Assembly: GCF_000613185.1 (NCBI RefSeq)
Contig: NZ_CCBB010000001.1
Span: forward strand, 3,100,001-3,164,000
Direction of reading: 5' to 3'
Length of the DNA: 64,000 bases
From: Mycolicibacterium cosmeticum
Lineage (GTDB): Bacteria > Actinomycetota > Actinomycetes > Mycobacteriales > Mycobacteriaceae
Below, one piece after another: positions 55,094 to 63,268 of this stretch. The first letter of the stretch is position 1. Every line of letters starts with the position of its first letter. The position numbers and the translations under genes were made by a program. The notes below the pieces were generated by a model. That model made no database searches and was not told the DNA's origin. It saw only the letters and a list, made by a program, of their open reading frames with translations.

Positions 55094-55651
55094 ATGAGCA
55101 AACACAGCAAGGCCGACGAGGCCCGCAAGGGGCTGGTCGATTCGGTCAAGGGCAAGGCCAAGGAGATCGCCGGTGCGGTGACCGGTAACGATTCGTTGAC
55201 CGCGGAGGGTCAGCTGGAGCAGGCCCAGGCACGGGAACGCAAGGAGGCCAACGCCGTCGAAGCCGTCGCCGACGCGCAGGAGGAAGCCGCCCGCGCCGAG
55301 GCCGCCCGAGCCGGCCGCGACGCCGCGGCCGAGCGCAGCGCGGTGCAGCAGGCGGCGGCCACCGCCGAGGGTGTCGTGCATGAGCAACGGGCCCAGCAGC
55401 GACAGGTCGCCGAGGAGACCGCCCGCCTGCAGGCCGAACGGGACAAGGCGGCCGCGCAGCGCGCTGCCGAACGCGACGTGGCGCAGGCCAAGGCGCAGGA
55501 ACGGCGCGAGATCCTGGACGCGTCGACCGACGCCGCCGAGGCCGTCGACGAGCACCGCGACGCCGTTGATCAGGCCGCGGCCGAGCAGGCCGAGGCCGAT
55601 CGTCTCGAGCGCCGTGCCGAGAAGCTGACCGACCGCGCCGACCTGCCCTGA
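55094..55651 (+). CDS. CsbD-like stress protein with long coiled-coil tail
   Basis: 185 aa. Residues 1-45 (SKADEARKGLVDSVKGKAKEIAGAVTGNDSLTAEGQLEQ) match the CsbD family, small proteins induced by general-stress sigma factors such as SigB in Bacillus. The rest is an Ala/Glu/Arg-rich helix, likely a coiled coil, much longer than the usual ~65-aa CsbD protein. GAGAGGG precedes the ATG at 55094. Confidence 0.85.
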   Translation: MSKHSKADEARKGLVDSVKGKAKEIAGAVTGNDSLTAEGQLEQAQARERKEANAVEAVADAQEEAARAEAARAGRDAAAERSAVQQAAATAEGVVHEQRAQQRQVAEETARLQAERDKAAAQRAAERDVAQAKAQERREILDASTDAAEAVDEHRDAVDQAAAEQAEADRLERRAEKLTDRADLP

Positions 55652-55678
55652 AACCACCGCCAACCGAAGGATTCCACC

Positions 55679-56371
55679 ATGAACGTGACCGACCTGCCCC
55701 GTACCGTGCTGCGGCTGGAATACCAGCTGGCACGGTTGCCGCTGACGCTCATCGAGCAACGGGTGCTGGCCCGACTGCCCGACGATGCGCCGGTCCGGCT
55801 GGTCTTTGAACGATCACTCGGCGTGCTCGACGCGACCGTGGGTGGTGCGCTCGGCGACCCGGATCTGCGCCGCCGGGGTGTCGCGCTCGCCGAACGCAGC
55901 AGCGCCCTGGGCCGCGCCGCGACGCTGCGGGCATCGGCGTCCGCAGAACGCCGGCAGGCCGATGCGACCCTGAAAGCCAAGCTGGACCAGGTCGCCGAGG
56001 ACCAGTCCGACGCACTGGCCGCGGAGCGGTCCGCCGTCGACGACGCCCGTGCCACCGAGGAACGGCGCGAACGCGAGGCCGAGCGCGCCGCCCGCACGCG
56101 CGGTGCCGCCGCGAAGCGGCAGGCCGACCAGGCCGCGGCCAGGCGCACGGAGTCGGTGGAAGCCGCCAAAGGTGCCGAGCTCGACCGCATCGCCGCTGCA
56201 GAACGTGAGGTGGCCGCCGAAACCACTGCCGCACTCAAGGATTCGCGCGAGGACCGGGCCGCGGCCGAAGCGACACGGGCCAAGGCCGACCAGGTGGAGG
56301 AGCTCGCCGAGGCAGAGAAGCGTAAGCGGCAGGCGCAGCGCGCCGGGCGCACGGCCTCAGCCGACACGTGA
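55679..56371 (+). CDS. Ala/Arg-rich coiled-coil protein
   Basis: 230 aa. A short N-terminal globular part (residues 1-70, NVTDLPRTVLRLEYQLARLPLTLIEQRV) is followed by about 150 residues of heptad-rich Ala/Glu/Arg sequence. The function is unknown. It starts 27 bp after the CsbD-like gene and shares its composition, so the two may form one structure. Confidence 0.8.
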   Translation: MNVTDLPRTVLRLEYQLARLPLTLIEQRVLARLPDDAPVRLVFERSLGVLDATVGGALGDPDLRRRGVALAERSSALGRAATLRASASAERRQADATLKAKLDQVAEDQSDALAAERSAVDDARATEERREREAERAARTRGAAAKRQADQAAARRTESVEAAKGAELDRIAAAEREVAAETTAALKDSREDRAAAEATRAKADQVEELAEAEKRKRQAQRAGRTASADT

Positions 56372-56377
56372 GCAGGG

Positions 56378-57973
56378 TCAGCCCAGCAGGAACCGGCCGG
56401 CGGCGCGGGTGAGCCGGCGCCGCGGCCAGCCGGCCAAGCCGTCGGCGGCCAGCGCCGCCCGGGCGGCGTTGCGCCCGCACACCCCGTGCACGCCGCCGCC
56501 CGGTGTGGCGCCCGCACTGCCCAGGAACACATTCGGCACCGGTGTCTCGGCGCGCCCGAAGCCGGGCGCCGGCCGGAAGATCAACTGCTGGAACAACTGT
56601 GACGTTCCGCCGTTGACGGCGCCGGTGTGCAGGTTCGCGTCACCGGCCTCCAGATCGGAGGGTCGCTGCACCGACTTGCCGACCACATGGCCGGTGAACC
56701 CGGGGGCATGTGCCTCGAGCACCGCGTCGACGCGTTCGGCCAGGCGTTGTGCGGATTCGTCGTCGGCCAGCCCGCGTGGCAGATGGGTGTAGGCCCAAGC
56801 ACTTTCGGTGCCCAGCGGGGATCGGGTCGGATCCGCCGTCGTCATCTGGCCGAACAGCAGGAACGGATGCTCGGGCAGCGTCCGGGTGTTCAGGTCGGCC
56901 ATCCAGCGGATCAGTCCGTCATGGTCGGCGCCCAGGTGCACGGTGCCCGCACCGTGCAGGCTGCTCGAGCGCCACGGGATGGCGGCATCCAACGCGTAAT
57001 TGATCTTCAGGACGGGCGTGTCCCAGACGAACCGGTCCAATGCCCGGCCCAGCGCGGCCGGCAGCGCGTCCTGCGGCAGCAGACGCCGGAACAGTTGCGG
57101 CGCCGAGGTATCGGCGATGACGGCGCGTCGGCACCGGATGGTGGATCCGTCGGCGGTGCGCACGGCGGTGGCCCGCCCACCGCGCACCTCGATACCGCTG
57201 ACCGGTCGGCCGCACAGGATCTGGGCTCCCGCGGTCTCGGCGCGCCGCACCAGGGCGGCGGTCAACTGCCCCGCCCCGCCCACCGGCACCGGGAAGCCGC
57301 CGTCCTGCGCCATCATGATCAGCAGGTACCCCATCACCCCACTACCCGGCGCGTCCAACGGCACATCGGCGTGCATCGCGTTGCCGAGCAGCAGCAGCCG
57401 GGCCGCGTCGCCGGCGAAGAGCTGCTCGGCCAGCACCCCGGCCGGCAACAACAGGAGGTGTGCCAGCCGCAGCGCCTCGGCGGTACCGAGACGGCGCAGC
57501 AGGCCGATCGGTCCCCGCACCGGGGGAAACGGGGCGAAGAGGGTGTCCAGCAGCGGCGCCTTGATGCGCTCCCACTGGTCGAACAGATCGCACCAGCGCC
57601 GGCCGTCCCCGTGCCGGGCCCGATCCAATTCGCTTGCGGTCCGCTCGATGTCGCGGTAGATGACCGGTGCGTCAGTATCCTCGGCGGCGCGGGCATGGCC
57701 CACCACGGCGGGTGCGTGCGTCCAGCGCAGGCCGTGGTCCTCCAGCCCGAGTGCGCGCAGCGCGGGGGAGGCGACCGACAGCGGATAGAAGGCGCTGTAC
57801 AGATCGCTGAGGTAACCGGGGAACAACTCGGCGCTCTTCACCGCCCCACCCGGTTCGTCCTGGGCCTCGGCCACGATGACATCCCAGCCCGCGTCGGCCA
57901 GCAGGGCGGCAGCGACCAGCCCGTTGTGCCCGGCGCCGATCACCACGGCGTCGGCGCTGGTGCTACTCGGCAT
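56378..57973 (-). CDS. CrtI-like FAD-dependent oxidoreductase
   Basis: 531 aa. The N-terminal motif DAVVIGAGHNGLVAAALLADAG (residues 8-29) and PGGAVKSAELFPGY, plus the C-terminal FLGSAGATPGGGVHGVCGRNAAR signature, place it in the phytoene desaturase-like amine oxidase family. It is more like the actinobacterial NAD(P)/FAD oxidoreductases of unknown substrate than the pathway CrtI in this window. It overlaps the stop of the SRPBCC gene by 11 bp, so it is the third gene of that operon. Confidence 0.9.
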   Translation of the reverse strand: MPSSTSADAVVIGAGHNGLVAAALLADAGWDVIVAEAQDEPGGAVKSAELFPGYLSDLYSAFYPLSVASPALRALGLEDHGLRWTHAPAVVGHARAAEDTDAPVIYRDIERTASELDRARHGDGRRWCDLFDQWERIKAPLLDTLFAPFPPVRGPIGLLRRLGTAEALRLAHLLLLPAGVLAEQLFAGDAARLLLLGNAMHADVPLDAPGSGVMGYLLIMMAQDGGFPVPVGGAGQLTAALVRRAETAGAQILCGRPVSGIEVRGGRATAVRTADGSTIRCRRAVIADTSAPQLFRRLLPQDALPAALGRALDRFVWDTPVLKINYALDAAIPWRSSSLHGAGTVHLGADHDGLIRWMADLNTRTLPEHPFLLFGQMTTADPTRSPLGTESAWAYTHLPRGLADDESAQRLAERVDAVLEAHAPGFTGHVVGKSVQRPSDLEAGDANLHTGAVNGGTSQLFQQLIFRPAPGFGRAETPVPNVFLGSAGATPGGGVHGVCGRNAARAALAADGLAGWPRRRLTRAAGRFLLG

Positions 57974-58436
57974 CGTCGGGTGTGCGGCGTTCGGCGAGGG
58001 CGGCCAGGCGCCGGGTGCATTCCCGGTTGCGCGGCACGACGGCCAGCAGCGCCAACCGGTGCGGCACCCATCCCATGGGTGCGCCGACCGGGACCTCGGC
58101 CATCTCGATGCGGCAACCACCGTCGATATCGAACAGGCGCAACGTGATCCGGGCCTTGCCAAGGGGCCGGCCCTTGGCCAGCAACACCAGCTCCTCCAGC
58201 GGCCGGCAGTCCTGCACCACCGTGATGTCGTCGAGCAGCAGCGGCCACACCCCGATCGAGTGCTCGATCGTGCTGCCGACGGCCGGCCAGCCCGGGTCGA
58301 CAGCCCGCATCCGGCTGTTGCCCACCACCCACTGCGAATAGGTCCAGCCGTCGGCGATGACTTCCCACACCCGGCTGCGGGTGGCCGACGTATCGCGTTT
58401 GACCGTCAGCACGCTGTCGACTTCCTCTGGAGGCAT
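57963..58436 (-). CDS. SRPBCC (START/polyketide cyclase-like) protein
   Basis: 157 aa, with a typical SRPBCC opening (VKRDTSATRSRVWEVIADGWTYSQWVVG) and a long C-terminal helix. The family binds hydrophobic ligands, and the ligand here is unknown. AAAGGG lies nine bases before the ATG at 58436. It sits between an SDR and an FAD oxidoreductase, suggesting lipid or terpenoid modification. Confidence 0.88.
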   Translation of the reverse strand: MPPEEVDSVLTVKRDTSATRSRVWEVIADGWTYSQWVVGNSRMRAVDPGWPAVGSTIEHSIGVWPLLLDDITVVQDCRPLEELVLLAKGRPLGKARITLRLFDIDGGCRIEMAEVPVGAPMGWVPHRLALLAVVPRNRECTRRLAALAERRTPDDAE

Positions 58437-58452
58437 GGCAGGCACCCTTTCT

Positions 58453-59244
58453 CTAGCGAGCACCGAAGGGCCGGACGATCAGCCGGTTGGCCGCCGCCTT
58501 CACCGAATCCGGCAGCACGTGCGCCACCGCGCCCATCAGCTTGCTGGCCAACGACGAGGCCACCACCTTCTGGTCACCGCGCAGCATGGCGTCATAGCCT
58601 TGCCGGGCGGTCTTGGCGGGGTCGTCCTTGAACGGCAGGCGGCCCAAGGGCGTGTCGATCATCGATGCCCGGCGGAAGAACTCGGTGTCGGTGGGTCCGG
58701 GCATCAGGGCGGTCACCGAGACGCCGGTGTCGCGGAATTCGTCGTGCAGTCCTTCGGCGAAGGACTGGATGAACGACTTGGACGCGTTGTACATCGTCTG
58801 ATAGGAGCCGGGCATGGTGGCCACGATCGACGAGGTGAACAACGCTGTGCCGCTGTCCCGCTCGGCCATGTCGCGCAGCAGCAACTTGGCCAGCGCTACC
58901 GTGGACCGGACGTTCACGTCGATGATGTCCAGATCGGCTTGCAGGTCACCGTCGACGAATCGGCCCGCCCGGCCGATCCCGGCGTTGAGCGCGATGGCAT
59001 CGGGCACGCGCCCGGTGTCGATGATCATCCGGTGGATTCGCTGCGCGGCGTCGGTGTCGCGCAGGTCGACCTGCGCGGGTTGTACCCGCACCCCGGCGCC
59101 GGCCAGCTCGACGGCGGCATCGCCGATCTGGGGCTCATCGGCCACCACCACGAGGTCGTAGCCGTCGGCGGCGAACAGGCGGGCCAACTCCAGCCCGATC
59201 CCGCTCGACGCGCCGGTCACCACCGCCAGCCGGGCATTCGACAT
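58453..59244 (-). CDS. Short-chain dehydrogenase/reductase
   Basis: 263 aa. Cofactor motif TGASSGIG (residues 10-17), NAG near 89, catalytic Ser in FTSSIV near 138 and YNASK (Tyr/Lys near 153-157) are all intact. The substrate is unknown. It is the first gene of the SDR-SRPBCC-oxidoreductase operon, with a SigF-like promoter whose -10 ends 10 nt before the ATG. Confidence 0.92.
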   Translation of the reverse strand: MSNARLAVVTGASSGIGLELARLFAADGYDLVVVADEPQIGDAAVELAGAGVRVQPAQVDLRDTDAAQRIHRMIIDTGRVPDAIALNAGIGRAGRFVDGDLQADLDIIDVNVRSTVALAKLLLRDMAERDSGTALFTSSIVATMPGSYQTMYNASKSFIQSFAEGLHDEFRDTGVSVTALMPGPTDTEFFRRASMIDTPLGRLPFKDDPAKTARQGYDAMLRGDQKVVASSLASKLMGAVAHVLPDSVKAAANRLIVRPFGAR

Positions 59245-59254
59245 GAGTGTTCAC

Positions 59255-59279
59255 CTACCCGGCACGGCGCCGGCCAAAC
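59255..59279 (-). promoter_or_regulatory. SigF-like promoter of the SDR operon
   Basis: On the minus strand GTTT (59279-59276), 15 bp, GGGTAG (59260-59255), then 10 nt to the ATG, predicting a leaderless mRNA. Confidence 0.65.
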
Positions 59280-59320
59280 GCATCGTTTGGTTCTGGGCGC
59301 CCCGGGGCACCCTGCCGGAC

Positions 59321-60004
59321 ATGTCCGACTTGCAAGGCCGAGCACTGGCTGCCCGCATGGGTGAGCTGGCTCGCGCCGTTGCGGTCCCGACCAGCACCGA
59401 GGAGATCCTCTCCCACGTCACCACCGCGGCGGTGGAGTTGATCCCGGGAGTCGACACCGCAGGCATCCTGTTGATCACGCCGGGCGGAAACTTCGAATCG
59501 CACGCCACCACGACGGACCTGCCGCACGAACTGGATCAGCTGCAGCGGCTGTTCGACGAAGGGCCGTGCCTGGCCGCGGCGGTGGAGGACATCATGGTGC
59601 GCACCGACGATTTCCGGGCCGAGACCCGATGGCCGGCGTATTCCGCGGCGGCGGTGAAGATCGGGGTGCTCAGCGGTCTCTCGTTCCGGCTGTACACCGC
59701 CGACCGTACCGCCGGTGCGCTCAACCTCTTCGGGTTCGAACCTCAGCAGTGGGACGAGGACGCCCGCACGACGGGCAGCGTGCTGGCCGCGCACGCCGCC
59801 GCCGCGATCCTGGCGCACCGCCAGGGCGAGCAGCTGCAGTCGGCACTGGCCAGCAGGGACCGCATCGGTCAGGCCAAGGGCATCATCATGGAGCGCTACA
59901 AGGTCGACGATGTGCGGGCTTTCGACATGATCCGGCGGCTGTCGCAGGAGAGCAACGCGCGGGTGGTGGATATCGCCGAACGCGTGATCGCCAGTCGCGG
60001 TTGA
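59321..60004 (+). CDS. GAF-ANTAR regulatory protein
   Basis: 227 aa. A GAF sensor domain (about residues 20-155) is followed by an ANTAR RNA-binding domain (about 165-225; SRDRIGQAKGIIMERYKVDDVRAFDMIRRLSQESN). ANTAR proteins act as transcription antiterminators by binding paired RNA hairpins. The signal is unknown. The ATG at 59321 is preferred because an upstream ATG at 59243 would overlap the start codon and promoter of the divergent SDR gene. Confidence 0.9.
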   Translation: MSDLQGRALAARMGELARAVAVPTSTEEILSHVTTAAVELIPGVDTAGILLITPGGNFESHATTTDLPHELDQLQRLFDEGPCLAAAVEDIMVRTDDFRAETRWPAYSAAAVKIGVLSGLSFRLYTADRTAGALNLFGFEPQQWDEDARTTGSVLAAHAAAAILAHRQGEQLQSALASRDRIGQAKGIIMERYKVDDVRAFDMIRRLSQESNARVVDIAERVIASRG

Positions 60005-60020
60005 CCTTCGGCGTTGCTGT

Positions 60021-62174
60021 TCAGCCCCGGGTCCGGAACGGCCGGGTGGGCGGCTCTGCCGGGGCCGGGCGGGGAGCCCCCGTCTGAGCTCTCGTCGGAC
60101 GGCCGGTCGAACGATGGCCGGCGCCGAGCTTGAGCGGGCGGGTTTCGTCCGCCGCGGCGTCGCGCTCCAGCAGCACGCCGCGGGCGATCCGGTCCAGCGC
60201 GCCCTGCACCTGCATCCGGTCCGGCCGGCCCTGGAATTCCGCCGACTGGGCCAGGGTTTCGGTGATCCAACCGGAGATCAGGTCGCGGGCCGTGTTGATC
60301 TCCGCGGCGCCCGCCGGGGTGAGGGTGAACGCGTTCCCGGCGCGGGTGGCGTACCCGGTGGCCACCAGGCGGCCGAAGGTGGGTTCCAGGATCTGGCGGG
60401 GCACCCGGCGCTCGTCGGCGATGTCGAGCAGATCCGCGGTCCCGGTCACCGCGGCGTGCCGGTAGATCTGGATCAGCGCCCACAGCGCCGCGGTGTCCAC
60501 GTGACTGCGCGGCGAATGCGCCAGGGCCTCCAGGTCGACGCCCTGGCTGCGGTGCAGTAACCGGCCGATGGCGACCTCGAGCAGCTTCTCGGGCGGTTCG
60601 ATGGTCGGCATGCCGAACCCCTCGCCCAGGTCGGTGCTGCCGCTGGCGGCCGTGTCGCGTAGCGGAACCTGTTTGAGGAACAGTGCCAGGACGAACCCGA
60701 CGAGGGCGAACGGCGCCGCGTACAGGAACACCCGGCTCAGCGAATCGGCGTAGGCGTCGATGATCGGGGCGGCGATATCGTGCGGAAGTTGGTGCAGCAC
60801 TTGGGGTGCCGTGGCGGCCTGCGGTGGTGCGCCGCTACGGGCCATGGCGGCCGGCAGCCTGCCGTCCAGGAAGTTGGCGAACATGGAGCCGAAGATCGCG
60901 GCACCGAACGAGCTGCCGATCGTCCGGAAGAAGGTGACGCCCGAGGTCGCGACGCCGAGATCGGTGAAGTCGACGGTGTTCTGCACGACCAGGATGAGCA
61001 CCTGCATGCTCAGCCCGATCCCGACGCCCAGCACCAGTAGATAGAGCGACTGCAGCAGCGTGGAGGTGTCGGGGTCCATCCGGGACAGCAAGACGAACCC
61101 CAGTGCCATGATCGCGGTTCCGGCGATGGGGAAGATCTTGTAGCGCCCGGTGCGGCCGACGAGCACGCCGCTGCCCAGGGACGTCACGAGCAGGCCGGCG
61201 ACCATCGGCAATGTGCGCAGCCCGGACATGGTGGCCGACACACCGTCGACGAACTGCATGTAGGTCGGCAGGAAGGTCAGGGCCCCCAGCATCGCGAACC
61301 CGACCACGAAGGACAACACACAGCACACCGTGAAGACCGGATTGGCGAAGAGCCGGATGGGCAGGATCGGCTCGGCGGCCCGGCGTTCGGCGGCGACGAA
61401 CGCGATCAGTGCCACCGTCGAACCGACGAAGAGCCCGATGATGGTCGGCGATCCCCAGGCGTAGGTGGTGCCGCCCCAACTGGTCGCCAACGTCAACCCG
61501 GCCGCGCCGATCCCGATGAGCACGATGCCGGCATAGTCCAGCACCGGCCGCGCGGTGCGGTTCAGTTCGGGGATCGCCACGGCGGCGATCGCGATCACCA
61601 CGACGGCCACCGGGACGTTGACCCAGAAGGCCCAGCGCCACGTCAGATGATCGGTGAACAGCCCGCCGAGCAGCGGCCCGACGACGGTCGTGACGCCGAA
61701 CACCGCGCCGAGGGCGCCCTGGTAGCGACCGCGGTCGCGCAGCGGGATGACCTCGCCGATGACCGCGACCGCCGTCACGGTGATGGCGCCACCACCGAGG
61801 CCCTGCAGCGCCCGGGACGCGACCAGCATCCCCATCGACTGCGCCAGACCGCAGAGCACCGAGCCGGCCAGGAAGAGCAGCACGGCGACCTGGAAGATCT
61901 TCTTGCGGCCGAAGATGTCGCCCAGCTTGCCGACCACGGCGGTGACGATGGTCGAGGCCAGCAGATAACTGGTGACGACCCAGGCCTGGTGGCCGGCACC
62001 GCCGAGATCGGCGACGACGGTGGGCAGCGCCGTGGCGACGATGGTCTGGTCGAGCGCGGCCAGCAGCATGCCGAGCACGACCGCCAGGAAGATGAAGTTG
62101 CGCTGCCTGCCGTCAGCCGCCTCCGTGGCCGGCGGTTGATCGGCGGCCTGCCGGGGCGCGGTGGTCACGGACAT
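60021..62174 (-). CDS. DHA2-type MFS multidrug exporter with fused winged-helix-like C-terminus
   Basis: 717 aa. About 14 helices (residues 25-525) with the DHA2 signatures LDQTIVATALPTVVADLG, GKLGDIFGRKK and the motif C GAVFGVTTVVGPLLGG. A soluble C-terminal part (about 540-717) contains a winged-helix-like stretch (PRQILEPTFGRLVATGYATRAGNAFTLTPAGAAEI) resembling MarR-type folds. Exporters with such tails exist in mycobacteria (for example Rv1877, as I recall). AGAGGAG precedes the ATG at 62174. The substrate is unknown. Confidence 0.92.
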   Translation of the reverse strand: MSVTTAPRQAADQPPATEAADGRQRNFIFLAVVLGMLLAALDQTIVATALPTVVADLGGAGHQAWVVTSYLLASTIVTAVVGKLGDIFGRKKIFQVAVLLFLAGSVLCGLAQSMGMLVASRALQGLGGGAITVTAVAVIGEVIPLRDRGRYQGALGAVFGVTTVVGPLLGGLFTDHLTWRWAFWVNVPVAVVVIAIAAVAIPELNRTARPVLDYAGIVLIGIGAAGLTLATSWGGTTYAWGSPTIIGLFVGSTVALIAFVAAERRAAEPILPIRLFANPVFTVCCVLSFVVGFAMLGALTFLPTYMQFVDGVSATMSGLRTLPMVAGLLVTSLGSGVLVGRTGRYKIFPIAGTAIMALGFVLLSRMDPDTSTLLQSLYLLVLGVGIGLSMQVLILVVQNTVDFTDLGVATSGVTFFRTIGSSFGAAIFGSMFANFLDGRLPAAMARSGAPPQAATAPQVLHQLPHDIAAPIIDAYADSLSRVFLYAAPFALVGFVLALFLKQVPLRDTAASGSTDLGEGFGMPTIEPPEKLLEVAIGRLLHRSQGVDLEALAHSPRSHVDTAALWALIQIYRHAAVTGTADLLDIADERRVPRQILEPTFGRLVATGYATRAGNAFTLTPAGAAEINTARDLISGWITETLAQSAEFQGRPDRMQVQGALDRIARGVLLERDAAADETRPLKLGAGHRSTGRPTRAQTGAPRPAPAEPPTRPFRTRG

Positions 62175-62227
62175 GGCGGTGGCTCCTCTGCCGGGCGGGT
62201 CGGTGGTTTCCGCTCGCATCCTCCGAC

Positions 62228-62253
62228 CCATACCCCGGGAGGTGCCCACTGAC
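62228..62253 (-). promoter_or_regulatory. Weak SigF-like promoter upstream of the exporter
   Basis: On the minus strand GTGT (62253-62250, one mismatch), 16 bp, GGGTAT (62233-62228), about 53 nt before the ATG. Confidence 0.35.
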
Positions 62254-62280
62254 ACCGGGCCGCGGGTTACGCCTGGCCGA

Positions 62281-62751
62281 TCAACCGGCGTGGCTGGAGG
62301 TGGCCTGCGGTGCGGGCGCGCGGCGGCGCGCGGGGTCGACTGTGCTGGAGCGGCGCAGGCGGCGTCGGTCGCGCGCGATGCGGCGGCTCAGGATGCGCTG
62401 GTCCCTGGCGCTCACACCGCGGTTCTTGTGGGCCAGCAGCTCAAGCTGCTCCCAGCTCAGACCGTCCAGGTCGCCGTCGGCGTCGTGGGTGGCCACCACG
62501 ATGCAGCCGCGCAACAGCGGGACGGTTTTCGCGTCGAAAGAGGTTGTCGCCAAGAGCAATTCGGTGGCACGGCGGTTGACGTCGCGCTGGCACCGGCGTG
62601 ACGTCGGGCTGAACCAGAAGTCGAACTGCCGGTCGGCGCTGATCAGACTCTGCAGGCCCTGGTCGTGGACGAGTTGGGTGATATCGGCCTGGGTGTAGGC
62701 ACGGGTTTCATATACGGCGCCATTGACGCTGAAGTACAGGACGGTATTCAT
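62281..62751 (-). CDS. Conserved hypothetical protein with basic tail
   Basis: 156 aa, family not recognised. The first 100 residues look like a compact fold (NTVLYFSVNGAVYETRAYTQADITQLV; FDFWFSPTSRRCQRDVNRRA); the last 40 are very basic and probably disordered. It has a perfect SigF-like promoter 64 nt upstream, which supports expression and the start at 62751. Confidence 0.75.
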   Translation of the reverse strand: MNTVLYFSVNGAVYETRAYTQADITQLVHDQGLQSLISADRQFDFWFSPTSRRCQRDVNRRATELLLATTSFDAKTVPLLRGCIVVATHDADGDLDGLSWEQLELLAHKNRGVSARDQRILSRRIARDRRRLRRSSTVDPARRRAPAPQATSSHAG

Positions 62752-62815
62752 TGTGATGACCCATTCGGCTCTTTCTCGTGGACGGGTGCACCGATCTCCG
62801 GTGCTGTTACCAAAG

Positions 62816-62841
62816 ATACCCGTGTGACAATTGGGGTAAAC
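62816..62841 (-). promoter_or_regulatory. SigF-like promoter of the hypothetical gene ending at 62281
   Basis: On the minus strand GTTT (62841-62838), 16 bp, GGGTAT (62821-62816), a perfect consensus match. Confidence 0.75.
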
Positions 62842-63024
62842 GACGATAACGATCCGGATAATTCCCGGTGCCGTCGCCCTATTTGCTGACAGCATGCGCG
62901 TCGCGGGCCGCCGAGCATCGTTTCCTGCCAATCGGCGGTCAATTACTGCCACCGGAATTACCCAGCTGACCAGTGCGTTATGGCTGGCAGAAGTCAGCAG
63001 ACCACTAGCCAGAAGGGCACTCAA

Positions 63025-63192
63025 ATGAAGAAGTTCGGTTTTGCCAGCATCATCGCCTCCGGGTTCGCCGCCGCCGTCGTGGCCTTGGCCGCCCCGGCGC
63101 AGGCCGATATCACCCACCACGAATGGGTGAACGATATCCAGCAGCACGCCACCACCGGCCAGGTGACGTCGGTCTTCGGCAACGGCCGTTGA
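63025..63192 (+). CDS. 55-aa secreted peptide
   Basis: The reading frame starts MKKFGFASIIASGFAAAVVAL and has an AQA cleavage site near residue 27, leaving a 28-residue mature peptide rich in His, Asn and Gln and ending VTSVFGNGR. AGAAGGG is spaced 7 bases before the ATG. A strong hairpin terminator follows, so it is a stand-alone, probably highly expressed unit. The function is unknown. Confidence 0.85.
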   Translation: MKKFGFASIIASGFAAAVVALAAPAQADITHHEWVNDIQQHATTGQVTSVFGNGR

Positions 63193-63208
63193 TCGGAGCC
63201 GCTGCGCA

Positions 63209-63239
63209 AAAGGGGCACCCCACACCGGGGTGCCCCTTT
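63209..63239 (+). terminator. Strong hairpin terminator
   Basis: A perfect 13-bp stem AAAGGGGCACCCC / GGGGTGCCCCTTT with a 5-nt loop, 16 nt after the secreted peptide stop. There is no long T run, as is common in mycobacteria. Confidence 0.85.
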
Positions 63240-63256
63240 GCACATCTGCGCCCTTG

Positions 63257-63268
63257 TATAACGGCATC
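63257..63268 (+). promoter_or_regulatory. Candidate -10 for a leaderless GNAT mRNA
   Basis: TATAAC at 63257-63262 lies 6 nt before the GTG start, which has no Shine-Dalgarno site. Confidence 0.5.

Noticed and set aside
59285..59309. SigF-like promoter for the GAF-ANTAR gene (GTTT followed by GGGGCA)
   Set aside because: The -10 part has too many mismatches to the consensus.
59243..59320. Upstream ATG for the GAF-ANTAR gene
   Set aside because: It would overlap the start codon and the SigF-like promoter of the divergent SDR gene, and the added residues do not look conserved.
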